Shown piece by piece: positions 50,714 to 59,003 of a DNA stretch of 64,000 bases. The position numbers and the translations under genes are program-made. The stretch covers positions 113,700-177,699 of the forward strand of contig NZ_BJMN01000001.1 of NCBI RefSeq assembly GCF_006539185.1. The letters run 5' to 3'. Origin of the DNA: Streptomyces gardneri. Lineage in GTDB: Bacteria; Actinomycetota; Actinomycetes; Streptomycetales; Streptomycetaceae. Each line of letters starts with the position of its first letter. Position 1 is the first letter of the stretch. The notes beneath the pieces were generated by a model. The model had not been told where the DNA came from, did no database searches, and was given only the letters and a program-made list of their open reading frames with translations.

Positions 50714-51841
50714 TCAGCGCGTCCCGACCGCCGCGCGCACGGCCCGCCGTGCCATGGCGCAGTCGTCGTGCAGCCGCCTCAGGAGCAGCCGCTGTTCCTC
50801 GCCCGCGGAGAGCGCACCGGAGGGCACCGGGACGGTACCGGCCGGCGGGGCCTCCTTGATGGTGCGCTGCACCGCCGTCTCGTAGGTACGGATCTCCCGC
50901 GTCAGCACGATCATCAGGTTCACCAGGAAGGCGTCCCGGGAGGCCGGGCCCGCCTGCTGGGCGAGCTGACTGATCTGCCGCCTGGCCAGCGGCGCGTCAC
51001 CGAGCACCGCCCACAGGGTCGCCAGGTCGTAGCCGGGCAGGTACCAGCCGGCGTGCTCCCAGTCGACGAGGACCGGACCGGCGGGGGAGAGCAGGATGTT
51101 GGAGAGCAGGGCGTCACCGTGGCAGAACTGCCCCATGCCCTGCCGACCGCCCGCGTGCGCCAGGCCGTGCAGCAGCTTCTGCAGGTCGTCCCGGTCCCGG
51201 TCGGTGAAGAGACCGAGCTCGTGGTAGCGCGCGATCCGCGTCCCGTAGTCCAGCGGGGCGTCGAAGGTCCCGGCCGGCGGCCGCCAGGAGTTGAGCCGGG
51301 CCACCGCGCCGAGCACCGCCCGGACATCGGCCCGCGGCGGGGCCTCGACGGGGTGGCGCGAGAGCGCCGCCGCCCGTCCGGGCATCCGCTCGATCACCAG
51401 CGTGCAGTTCTCCGGGTCCGCGGCGATGAGCCGGGGCGCCCGCACCGGCGGGCGGTGCCGGACGAAGGAGCGGTAGGAAGCTATCTCGTGCTGGAACCGC
51501 TCGACCCACGCGGGGGAATGGTCCAGTAAACACTTCGCGACCGCCGTGGTCCGTCCGGTCGTCCCGACGATCAGGACGGAGCGGCCGCTGCGCCGCAGCA
51601 CCTGGACCGGGTTGAACTCCGGGCAGATGCGGTGGACCGAGGCGATCGCCATCTTCAGCTGCGCCCCCTGGGGGCCGGACAGGTCGAGTCTTCCGCTCAC
51701 CGGCTGGGTGCCTGTGCCGCCCGTCCAGCGCCGGGGCCGTACGGCCTGAGGCGCGGGGGCGAGGTGCGGCCCGGCACCGGCCGGGACGACGCGGTGCTGC
51801 GGCCGGGGCGGGGCGGACACGGAGGACGATGCTGTGTACAT
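50714..51841 (-). CDS. APH-fold phosphotransferase with a TTA codon
   Basis: A 375-residue aminoglycoside phosphotransferase/choline kinase-fold protein. The Brenner motif is [13 protein letters not shown] near residue 245, with catalytic Asp and metal Asn, followed by V-L-V-D-W-E-H-A-G, the second metal site. The N-terminal lobe has T-A-V-A-K-C-L-L-D in the position of the ATP lysine. The first 60 residues are Pro/Ala-rich. The substrate is unknown; most chromosomal members do not confer drug resistance. Codon 105 is TTA (51527-51529), so bldA control is inferred. It is divergent from the NsdA/NsdB-type regulator, and the two probably share a regulatory region of 234 bases. Confidence 0.8.
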   Translation of the reverse strand: MYTASSSVSAPPRPQHRVVPAGAGPHLAPAPQAVRPRRWTGGTGTQPVSGRLDLSGPQGAQLKMAIASVHRICPEFNPVQVLRRSGRSVLIVGTTGRTTAVAKCLLDHSPAWVERFQHEIASYRSFVRHRPPVRAPRLIAADPENCTLVIERMPGRAAALSRHPVEAPPRADVRAVLGAVARLNSWRPPAGTFDAPLDYGTRIARYHELGLFTDRDRDDLQKLLHGLAHAGGRQGMGQFCHGDALLSNILLSPAGPVLVDWEHAGWYLPGYDLATLWAVLGDAPLARRQISQLAQQAGPASRDAFLVNLMIVLTREIRTYETAVQRTIKEAPPAGTVPVPSGALSAGEEQRLLLRRLHDDCAMARRAVRAAVGTR

Positions 51842-51992
51842 GGAGGTGACAGATCCCTTCGTGGTCCGACGAGTTGCGTGCGTCGCCCCGCCCGCCCCCG
51901 GGTCCGCACCCTGGGGAATGAGGGCCGGTCGGCGGGGCGGGGTGGCGCGTTCCTACCTGACACCCGGGCGCGGGTGGCGGAACATCGGGCGC

Positions 51993-52047
51993 ACCCTGGC
52001 GAACCCTGGCGAATAGTCGCCAGCCCTATGACAGGGGGTTACTGTCA
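51993..52047. promoter_or_regulatory. Tandem decamers and inverted repeat upstream of the NsdA/NsdB-like gene
   Basis: ACCCTGGCGA is repeated head-to-tail at 51993-52002 and 52003-52012, followed by the inverted half TCGCCAG (52017-52023). Next comes TGACAG (52029-52034) with CTGTCA (52042-52047). The cluster ends 28 bases before the start codon at 52076 and probably contains the promoter and an operator. Confidence 0.45.
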
Positions 52048-52075
52048 ACTCAGCCGAGAACCTGGGGGCTTAGAC

Positions 52076-53569
52076 GTGACCGGACAAACCAACACCCGCC
52101 TGGCAGACCTGTTCGGCCTGGCCGGCTGGTCCAAGGGCGAACTCGCGAGACTCGTCAACCGGCAGGCGGCGGCCATGGGCCACCCCCAGCTGGCGACCGA
52201 CACCTCGCGGGTGCGGCGGTGGATCGACCGGGGCGAGACCCCGCGCGATCCCGTACCCCGCGTGTTGGCAGCACTGTTCACCGAGCGACTCGGCCGTGTC
52301 GTGACCATCGAGGACCTCGGGTTCGTACGACACGGGCGCGCCGGACGAAGGCAGGTCGTCAAGAACGACGACAACCCCGACAACCTGCCCTGGCCACCCG
52401 ATCGTACGGCTGCGGTCCTCACCGAATTCACGGGAATGGACCTCATGCTCAACCGACGCGGCCTGGTGGGCGCGGGTGCCGCGCTCGCCGCCGGCTCCGC
52501 ACTCAGCAGCAGCATGTACGACTGGCTGCAGACCGACCCCGCACGCAAGGCCACCGCCCAGCGCGCCACCGATCCCCTCCACGCCGACCCCGCCGGGTTC
52601 GACCGTTATGAGGCCGCCCCCGTCGGGTCGGAGGAGATCGAGGCGCTGGAGTACTCGGTGAACGTGTTCCGCGCGTGGGACGCCTCCCGGGGCGGCGGCC
52701 TCCAGCGCAAGGCCGTCGTGGGCCAGCTCAACGAGGTGGGCGGCATGCTCGCCTACCGCCACGCCGACCACCTCCAGCGGCGCCTCTGGGGCGTCGCCGC
52801 CAACCTTGCCGTCCTGGCGGGCTGGATGTCCCACGATGTGGGCCTCGAACCCACGGCGCAGAAGTACTTCGTCATCGCCGCCCACGCGGCCCGCGAGGGC
52901 GGCGACCGTCCCCGGGCCGGCGAGGCGCTGTCCCGGGCGGCCCGCCAGATGGTGCACCTGGGCCGGCCCGACGACGCCCTCGACCTGATGAAGCTGGCCA
53001 AGGCCGGCGGTGGCGAGGAGATGCTGCCGCGGACGCAGGCCATGCTGCACACCATCGAGGCCTGGGCACAGGCCTCGATGGGGCGCGGGCAGGCCATGAA
53101 GCGGACGCTGGGCGAGGCGGAGGAGCTCTTCATCTCGGACCGGGCGGACGTGGAACCGCCGAGCTGGATGCAGAACTTCGACGAGGCCGACATGCACGGC
53201 ATGCAGGCCCTCGCCTACCGGACCCTCGCGGATCACGACCCCTCCGCAGCGATCCCCGCTCAGCGGCACGCCAGGCTCGCCCTGGAGCTGCGCAGCCACG
53301 GGCACAACCGCTCGAAGCTCTTCGACTTCATCTCGATGGCCTCGGCCTGCTTCATCGCCGACGATCCGGAGCAGGCGGACCGCTATGCCCGGCTCGCCCT
53401 CGTCTCCATGGGGGAGACCTCCTCCCACCGGACGTGGCACCGGCTGCGGGAGATGTACCGGCTCACCGGGCAGTACGCGGGCTTCTCGAAGATCGAGGTC
53501 CTGCGCGAGGAGATCGAGCTGGCCCTGCCCAAGTCGCCGGTCAACCGTCCGAGAAACGGCGAGGCCTGA
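52076..53569 (+). CDS. NsdA/NsdB-family developmental regulator
   Basis: A 497-residue protein. The N-terminus (R-L-A-D-L-F-G-L-A-G-W-S-K-G-E-L-A-R-L-V-N then S-R-V-R-R-W-I-D) is a helix-turn-helix-like DNA-binding domain; residues about 270-480 form TPR-like helices (A-R-E-G-G-D-R-P-R-A-G-E-A-L, L-G-R-P-D-D-A-L-D-L). A hydrophobic patch with R-R-G-L-V-G-A-G-A-A-L-A-A-G around 130 resembles a signal but is probably part of the fold. NsdA and NsdB of S. coelicolor are negative regulators of aerial growth, sporulation and antibiotic production, so this gene is likely a repressor of development. GTG 52076 gives the family N-terminus. The divergent partner carries TTA, supporting a developmental context. 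Confidence 0.8.
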   Translation: MTGQTNTRLADLFGLAGWSKGELARLVNRQAAAMGHPQLATDTSRVRRWIDRGETPRDPVPRVLAALFTERLGRVVTIEDLGFVRHGRAGRRQVVKNDDNPDNLPWPPDRTAAVLTEFTGMDLMLNRRGLVGAGAALAAGSALSSSMYDWLQTDPARKATAQRATDPLHADPAGFDRYEAAPVGSEEIEALEYSVNVFRAWDASRGGGLQRKAVVGQLNEVGGMLAYRHADHLQRRLWGVAANLAVLAGWMSHDVGLEPTAQKYFVIAAHAAREGGDRPRAGEALSRAARQMVHLGRPDDALDLMKLAKAGGGEEMLPRTQAMLHTIEAWAQASMGRGQAMKRTLGEAEELFISDRADVEPPSWMQNFDEADMHGMQALAYRTLADHDPSAAIPAQRHARLALELRSHGHNRSKLFDFISMASACFIADDPEQADRYARLALVSMGETSSHRTWHRLREMYRLTGQYAGFSKIEVLREEIELALPKSPVNRPRNGEA

Positions 53570-53605
53570 GCTCCTCGCGAGGCCGCAGGGCCATCGCGGG
53601 GGCAC

Positions 53606-53654
53606 GGCACGACCGGGCCTTCACACAAGGGTAGGAAGGCACGACCGGGCCTTC
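53606..53654. repeat. Direct repeat of about 17 bases, offset 32
   Basis: GGCACGACCGGGCCTTC occurs at 53606-53622 and 53638-53654, each followed by a related GGGTAG-type stretch. It lies in the 196-base gap after the NsdA/NsdB-like gene and probably reflects a local duplication. Confidence 0.6.
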
Positions 53655-53700
53655 GCAGGGGTAGAACAGGGGCAGATCACCGTCGGCCGGACGCGCCGAC

Positions 53701-53730
53701 GACCCGAAACCCGTCCATGGGTTCCGGGTC
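53701..53730. terminator. Hairpin between convergent genes
   Basis: GACCCGAAACCC (53701-53712) pairs with GGGTTCCGGGTC (53719-53730), one mismatch, loop of six. It is followed by a short T-run on the plus strand and separates the NsdA/NsdB-like gene from the SpoIIE-type phosphatase. Confidence 0.6.
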
Positions 53731-53765
53731 GCTTTCGGCGACCCTTCGGGGCCCGGTGCCCTCGG

Positions 53766-55256
53766 TCAGCGTCCGACCTGGACCACCATCACGCAGGCGT
53801 CGTCCTCGCGCGGCTCCTCGCCGAACTCCTCGACGACCGCGCGCACGCATTCCAGCGCGTCCCGTGCTTCGGTGAGCCGGGGGCCGAGGGCGAGCAGCCG
53901 CCGCGTGCCCGTGTCGTCCTGCGCGCCGCTGCCACGGGTCAGTCCGTCCGTGTGCAGCACCAGCAGGTCACCGGGGAACAGCTGGGTCTCGGTCTCGCCG
54001 TATCTGCCGCCGGTCGTGGCCCCGAGCAGTACACCCTCGGGCCGCCGCAGGGCGTGCCCCGTCCCGTCGCGGAAGAGCAGCGGGGCGGGGTGGCCGGCCT
54101 GCGCCCAGGTCAGGGTCTGGGCGACCGGGTCGTAGCGGCAGCACATCGCGCTGCCGAGCGCGGGCTGTACGGAGGTCTCCAGGAGCTGGTTGAGGTGCCC
54201 CATCAGGTCCCCTGGGCGGATTCCGGCCACGGCCATGCCGCGCAGCGCGCCGAGGAGCATGGCCATGGAGGAGGTCGCGGCGACCCCGTGGCCCGTCAGG
54301 TCGCCCACGGTCAGCAGCGCGTCTCCGCCGGGCAGGGCCAGGGCGTCGTACCAGTCGCCGCCGATCAGGCCGGTGCTGGCGGCCGGCAGGTAGTGGGCCG
54401 CCACGTCGAGCGGGGCGGGGCCGTCGTGGGCGAAGCGGAGCGAGCCGCGCCACGGCGGGAGCACCGCTTCCTGGAGCTCGACGGCGACGCGCCGCTCGGT
54501 GCGCTCGATCTGACGGCTGCGCTCCAGGCTGTCCCGGCTCTCGCGGACCGCCCGCTGGCTGCGTCGCAGCTCGCTGACGTCTCGTAAAACGGCCCACATG
54601 GAGGCGGTGCAGCCGTCGGAGTCGAGGACGGGCTCACCCGTCATGTGCACGGTCCGCACACGGCCGTCCGTCCGGACGATCCGGAACTCGCCGTCGATGG
54701 GCTTCCCGTCGATGAGGCAGTCCGTCACCAGGCCCTGGAGCACGGACTGGTCCTCGGCGAAGACCATGGAGGGCAGTTCGTCCAGCGACATCGGGCCGCT
54801 CTCGGCGGGACGGCCGAAGATCTGGAACAGCTCCTCGGACCAACTGACCTCGTCCGTGAGGAGGTTCCACTCGGCGCTGCCGACACGGGAGAGCAGCGAG
54901 CCGGTGCGGGCCGGTGCGGCCTCGCCGTACGCGGTGCCGGGGTCGGGCTCGGTGGCCGGGTCGGGGACGATGTCGACCTCGGGCTCGGCGTCGGCCCCGG
55001 TCCCGGGCGCGACACCCTCCGGCACGCCGACGCGGAGCTGGCCCAAGTGGGCGCCCAGGTCGTCGAGTTGATGCACGGCGAGGTCGCACAGGGCACGCTG
55101 CCACCGCTGCTGGGGGTCGTCGTCGTTCGCCACGGCGTCCCGGCGGACGGCGTCCACCTCGCCGCGCAGGCGGCGGGTCTGCGAGATCAGCGCGTCCACC
55201 GCGCCCGGCTCCGGCGGCTGGGCGGGACGGTCCGCGAACAGATGGGACGGCGGCAT
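53766..55256 (-). CDS. PAS-SpoIIE (PP2C) phosphatase with a TTA codon
   Basis: A 496-residue signalling protein. Residues about 130-250 form a PAS domain (S-A-E-W-N-L-L-T-D-E-V-S-W-S-E-E-L, then D-G-R-V-R-T-V-H and R-D-V-S-E-L). Residues about 275-495 are a PPM-type SpoIIE phosphatase: G-G-D-W-Y-D, V-G-D-L-T-G-H-G, H-T-D-G-L-T and D-D-A-C-V-M-V-V, whose Asp residues bind Mn2+. Such proteins dephosphorylate anti-anti-sigma factors in partner-switching pathways controlling stress and development. Codon 224 is TTA (54585-54587). GGAG lies 7 bases before the ATG at 55256. It is divergent from the low-complexity protein at 55434. Confidence 0.88.
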   Translation of the reverse strand: MPPSHLFADRPAQPPEPGAVDALISQTRRLRGEVDAVRRDAVANDDDPQQRWQRALCDLAVHQLDDLGAHLGQLRVGVPEGVAPGTGADAEPEVDIVPDPATEPDPGTAYGEAAPARTGSLLSRVGSAEWNLLTDEVSWSEELFQIFGRPAESGPMSLDELPSMVFAEDQSVLQGLVTDCLIDGKPIDGEFRIVRTDGRVRTVHMTGEPVLDSDGCTASMWAVLRDVSELRRSQRAVRESRDSLERSRQIERTERRVAVELQEAVLPPWRGSLRFAHDGPAPLDVAAHYLPAASTGLIGGDWYDALALPGGDALLTVGDLTGHGVAATSSMAMLLGALRGMAVAGIRPGDLMGHLNQLLETSVQPALGSAMCCRYDPVAQTLTWAQAGHPAPLLFRDGTGHALRRPEGVLLGATTGGRYGETETQLFPGDLLVLHTDGLTRGSGAQDDTGTRRLLALGPRLTEARDALECVRAVVEEFGEEPREDDACVMVVQVGR

Positions 55257-55433
55257 GTCGTACTCCGATACAGGCGCGGCGCGGCCAGGTGGGAAAAGGA
55301 GGCCTGCGGACGACTGTTGCACAGCCCGGGACACCTCGTAAGGGATTTGGCAACACTCGATCCGGTGGTGCTTCTGACATATGCCTACGGCCCGACGATT
55401 ATCGGACAGGCCGCGACGCGTTACGGTGCTGGG

Positions 55434-56771
55434 GTGGTGATCGACGACGGAAACGGCACGGTAGGCACCCGCTCGGCAGGTACGCGGGTGCGGGAAACGG
55501 GCGGGCGTGCGAGCGGAGGCGGCGACGCCCGGACCCGCGCGTATCCGGGTGCGGACATACGTGCGGGTGGGGGTGCGGGGGTGGGTGATGCCGCGATCGG
55601 CACTCCCGGGGCAGGTGCGTCCGTGCCGGGTGTCTCCGAGCCGGGCGCGGCCTCCGTGGGTCCGGCCTCGGTGGGTACGGCGGTGCTGCTCGCGGCAGCG
55701 CCCGCCGGGCGGGGGCGCGCCATGGACGCCGCGTCCGTGCTGCCGGTCCTCGCCGCCGTGCCGCCCGCCGTCCTCACCGGCACCGCCACCGCGACCGTCG
55801 TCGAACTCGCCGATCCGCTGGATCCCCAGACCGTCCTCACCCGCCTGCGCGCGGTGGCGGCGAGCCCCGGCCCCCTCGTCGTCTTCCTCGCGGGCCAACT
55901 CCACCTCGACAAGCGACAGTTCCTGCCCCATCTCGCGCTCGCCCGCACCACCGCGGCGACCCTGCGTTACACGGCGCTGCCCTGGCACTGGCTCGCGGGC
56001 GAACTCGGCCGGCGCCCCGCCGGCACCACGACCGTCGTCGCCGACCTCGCCGCGGACCCCGACGTCTGGCAGCGCCTCACCGCCGCACCGGACCTGCTGC
56101 ACCTGGGGCCCGGCACGCACCTGTACGGGCGCGTGACCCCGGCCCCGCGGCGGGGCGAGCCCGCGACCCCCGACTACCTCCGCGCCTGGGCGGAGCTCTG
56201 GCGAGCCGGCGCCCGGCCGCCGCTCCCCGCGATGCACGCCGAGGCCTGCGTCCGGGCGTCGGCGGCCCGCGCGACGGCGCCGGAGGAGATCCTTCTGGCC
56301 CCCGCGCCGGTCGTCGTCCCCGCGCCCGCCGCCCCTGCTCCGGCCGCCCCCGTCGCGGCCGTCGTCCAGGATCCGCATCCCGCGATCCTCGCCGCCGCCA
56401 TGGCCGGGCGGCACGGGGAGGCCGCCGCCATGGCGGCCGCCTGGGAGAGCGAGGCCCTGCGCCGGCACGGGCCCCGGTCCGCCGAGGCCGTGCACTGGAC
56501 GGAGGTACGGGCCGACCTCGCCCGCCTCGCCGGCGACCCGGCCCGCAGCTGCGAACTCTGGCTGGCAGCCGCTGAGTTCAGACTTGCCCTGCGGCAGCAG
56601 GCCGACGATCCCGACGTCGAGGCGGCCGTCGACCGGGCCCATCACCAGTGGGAGCGGGTCGACGACCGCGCCAGGGCCGGCGCCCTGGGCCCCGCGCTCG
56701 TCGCGTTGCGCGAGCGGGTACCCGGCCCTCGACCGGGCGCCCTCGACGCACTGCGCCGCCGCATGGGCTGA
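55434..56771 (+). CDS. Hypothetical protein with Gly/Ala-rich head and TPR-like tail
   Basis: A 445-residue protein from GTG 55434 (or GTG 55437). Residues 1-90 are low-complexity Gly/Ala/Ser. A conserved core follows (about 95-240): S-V-L-P-V-L-A-A-V-P-P-A-V-L, F-L-A-G-Q-L-H-L-D-K-R-Q, A-L-P-W-H-W-L-A-G-E-L, with pattern of a Rossmann-like alternate fold. After an Ala/Pro linker (about 285-310) a helical tail (310-445) resembles TPR units (A-M-A-G-R-H-G-E-A-A-A-M-A). The core is known in several Streptomyces as an uncharacterised family; no catalytic motif is recognisable. The next gene starts 55 bases later and may be co-transcribed. Confidence 0.7.
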   Translation: MVIDDGNGTVGTRSAGTRVRETGGRASGGGDARTRAYPGADIRAGGGAGVGDAAIGTPGAGASVPGVSEPGAASVGPASVGTAVLLAAAPAGRGRAMDAASVLPVLAAVPPAVLTGTATATVVELADPLDPQTVLTRLRAVAASPGPLVVFLAGQLHLDKRQFLPHLALARTTAATLRYTALPWHWLAGELGRRPAGTTTVVADLAADPDVWQRLTAAPDLLHLGPGTHLYGRVTPAPRRGEPATPDYLRAWAELWRAGARPPLPAMHAEACVRASAARATAPEEILLAPAPVVVPAPAAPAPAAPVAAVVQDPHPAILAAAMAGRHGEAAAMAAAWESEALRRHGPRSAEAVHWTEVRADLARLAGDPARSCELWLAAAEFRLALRQQADDPDVEAAVDRAHHQWERVDDRARAGALGPALVALRERVPGPRPGALDALRRRMG

Positions 56772-56826
56772 AACCGCCCGCAGTCCCGCCCGGAGCCGAC
56801 AGCGCCACCACCCGAAAGGCCACCGC

Positions 56827-58050
56827 GTGACCCCGTCCGACACGGCCCTGCGTTCGCTCGCCATCGCCCAGCGTTCGCTCGCCGACCCCTCCGTACGCCA
56901 CCCGCTCTGGCCGCCGCTCACCGCCGGCTGTCCCGCCACCTCCACCGACGAGGTCGCGTACCCCCTCGACATCGACTACGCCTACGACGAGGTCCCCGAC
57001 GACCTGTTCACGCGCCCGGCCGCCCACGGCCTCGACCGGTGGGCGCCGCTGCTCCCGCCGCTCGCCGCGCCGGGCCTCGGCGAGGGCAACACCCCGATGG
57101 TCGCGCTCCCCGACGGCGTCTGGGTCAAGGACGAGTCCCGCAACCCCACATGGAGCCACAAGGACCGACTCAACAGGGTGGCCGTCAGCGCCGCCCTCGC
57201 CTCGGGCGCGCGCGGCATCGTCGTCTCCTCCTCCGGTAACCACGGCGCGGCGGCCGCCGCCTACGCGGCCCGCGCCGGACTGCCCTGCGCCGTCTTCACC
57301 TCCCCGTACGCCCCGCCCGCCGTGGCCTCGCACCTCCGGGCCTACGGGGCGACGGTCCTGACCGTCCCGTACGAGTCGGTGCGCCCCCTGATGCGCCGGA
57401 TCGTCGACGAGCTCGGCTTCCAGGCCGTCAGCAGTGTCACGGACACCGCCCACACCGGGCACCCCTTCGGGCCCGAGGGGTACAAGACCCTCGCGTACGA
57501 GGTCGCCCTCGACCTCGGCAGGGCTCCGGCTGCGGTCCATCTCCCCACCGGGTACGGCGAGTTGCTGTTCGGTGTGGCCAAGGGCTTCCAGGAGCTGGCC
57601 CGGCTGGGCGTGACCGACTCGGTCCCCCGGATGTACGCGACCGAACCCGCCGCGGCCGGAGCGCTCACCGAGGCCCTCCGCACCGGCCGGCCCACCGCCC
57701 GCGTTCCCGTCGGACCCACCCTCGCGTACGCCATCGACTGCGAGATCAACAGCTATCGCGGCGTCGTGGCCGTCCGGGCGACCGGGGGAGCGGCGCGCAC
57801 GGTGACAGACGAACAGATGACGGCGGCGCGTGCGGAGTTGGCGTCCCAGGGGCTGTGGTGCGAGACCTCGGCGGCGGCCGGCCTCGCGGGCCTCCGGGCC
57901 CACGGGCCGCAGGAGACCGACGGCCCGGTCGTGTGCGTGGTCACGTCCAGCGGCTACAAGGACGTGGCCACGGCCGGGGAGACGTACGAGCCGACGGCCC
58001 CGGACTGGCCGTCGATCAGGTCCGCCCTGACGGCTGCCAGGGCGGACTGA
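56827..58050 (+). CDS. PLP-dependent threonine synthase/dehydratase-like enzyme
   Basis: A 407-residue fold-type II PLP enzyme. The PLP lysine is in T-W-S-H-K-D-R-L-N-R near residue 115, the phosphate loop is S-S-S-G-N-H-G-A-A-A-A-A, and G-E-G-N-T-P-M near residue 88 is the threonine-synthase-type substrate strand. A-I-D-C-E-I-N-S and V-T-S-S-G-Y-K are additional family positions. It is too divergent from the main threonine synthase to claim that reaction; an alternative diaminopropionate or cysteate/serine elimination function is possible. The GTG start has AAAGG 7 bases upstream. No amino-acid biosynthesis genes are adjacent. Confidence 0.8.
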   Translation: MTPSDTALRSLAIAQRSLADPSVRHPLWPPLTAGCPATSTDEVAYPLDIDYAYDEVPDDLFTRPAAHGLDRWAPLLPPLAAPGLGEGNTPMVALPDGVWVKDESRNPTWSHKDRLNRVAVSAALASGARGIVVSSSGNHGAAAAAYAARAGLPCAVFTSPYAPPAVASHLRAYGATVLTVPYESVRPLMRRIVDELGFQAVSSVTDTAHTGHPFGPEGYKTLAYEVALDLGRAPAAVHLPTGYGELLFGVAKGFQELARLGVTDSVPRMYATEPAAAGALTEALRTGRPTARVPVGPTLAYAIDCEINSYRGVVAVRATGGAARTVTDEQMTAARAELASQGLWCETSAAAGLAGLRAHGPQETDGPVVCVVTSSGYKDVATAGETYEPTAPDWPSIRSALTAARAD

Positions 58051-58089
58051 CCCACCGGCGACGGGCCCGTGTGTCCGGTCCCGCTGCGG

Positions 58090-58752
58090 CTACGAGGCCT
58101 CGGCGCCCGCCGCGGGCGGCACGAACCGGATGTTGAACTTGAAGGTGCCCGTCGACAGGGCGATCCCGATGAAGAGCAGGGCGAAGTGCTCCTGGCCACG
58201 CGCGGTCGCGATGCCGCCCAGGTCGAGCAGTGCATCCGCGGGCCAGCCCAGGTCGGCCAGGAGCCCGCCCACGATCCGCTTCGCCTCCGCGTCCTCACCG
58301 GAGAGGAAGACGGTGCTGGGGCCTTCGAGGGATTCCGGCGCGACCATCACCGCGCGGTCGATCGTGCAGAGGGACTTCACCACGCGCGTGTCCGGGAACG
58401 CCCGCTGGATCTCCTCGCCGAGGCTGACGACCTGGTGCGAGAGCGACTCGTCCTCCAGGAAGCCGACCGCGACGTCGAGCAGGACCTTCCCGGCGAGCGC
58501 CGGCGCCCCGATCGAGGCGAGCAGCGCCACGGAGGCGGTGCCCGGGGTCGCGTTCACGAGGACCTCCGCGTGCGCGGCGGCCCCGGCGGGGTCGTCGACC
58601 TGTAACCCTGCCTGGAGGAGCTCCTTCAGCCCCGTCAGGAGCTCTTCGTCCCCGGGCCGCCGTGACCCGAGGACGACATCGTGTCCCGCTCGCAGCCACG
58701 CTGCGGCGAGGGCCTGTCCCACATTGCCTGTTCCGAGAATTCCGATACGCAT
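58090..58752 (-). CDS. NADP-binding reductase (F420-dependent NADP reductase-like) with a TTA codon
   Basis: A 220-residue single-domain Rossmann protein. The nucleotide motif is I-G-I-L-G-T-G-N-V-G-Q-A-L near the N-terminus, followed by V-V-L-G-S-R-R-P as the NADP 2'-phosphate loop. V-N-A-T-P-G and L-L-D-V-A-V-G-F follow. F420:NADPH oxidoreductases and related NAD-binding enzymes share this signature; the F420 or other cofactor cannot be proved from the sequence. Start at 58752 has AGGA 8 bases upstream; an ATG at 58761 is less likely. Codon 50 is TTA (58603-58605). It converges with the PLP enzyme and leads towards the transposase scrap. Confidence 0.8.
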   Translation of the reverse strand: MRIGILGTGNVGQALAAAWLRAGHDVVLGSRRPGDEELLTGLKELLQAGLQVDDPAGAAAHAEVLVNATPGTASVALLASIGAPALAGKVLLDVAVGFLEDESLSHQVVSLGEEIQRAFPDTRVVKSLCTIDRAVMVAPESLEGPSTVFLSGEDAEAKRIVGGLLADLGWPADALLDLGGIATARGQEHFALLFIGIALSTGTFKFNIRFVPPAAGAEAS

Positions 58753-58840
58753 GACGGTCATCCTGGCGTCCGGCCAACCGCGCCCGCCTCGGGCGGGGGA
58801 CTGGATCCGCGTCGGCCCATCGGCCTAGGCCCTCGGCCGG

Positions 58841-59003
58841 TCCAGAGGCGGTCTGACCAGCAAGATCCACCTCGCCTGCGACGGCAGGGGCCGTCCGCTG
58901 ACCTTCGTCGTCACGGGCGGCAACGCCAACGACTGCACCCGGTTCACCGCCGCGATGGAAGCGATCCGGGTGCCCCGGATCGGTCCCGGGCGGCGCCGGG
59001 AAC
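58841..59003 (+). pseudogene. IS5-family transposase remnant
   Basis: Frame at 58841 reads S-R-G-G-L-T-S-K-I-H-L-A-C-D-G-R-G, then P-L-T-F-V-V-T-G-G-N-A-N-D and I-R-V-P-R-I-G-P-G-R. This is the central DDE-domain block of an IS5-type transposase. Nothing of the rest remains and no terminal inverted repeat was found. It sits between two real genes, marking an old insertion site. Confidence 0.8.

Noticed and set aside
50714..51841. Antibiotic resistance gene call for the APH-fold protein
   Set aside because: Only the general kinase fold is supported; chromosomal APH-like proteins with such leaders are usually of unknown substrate.
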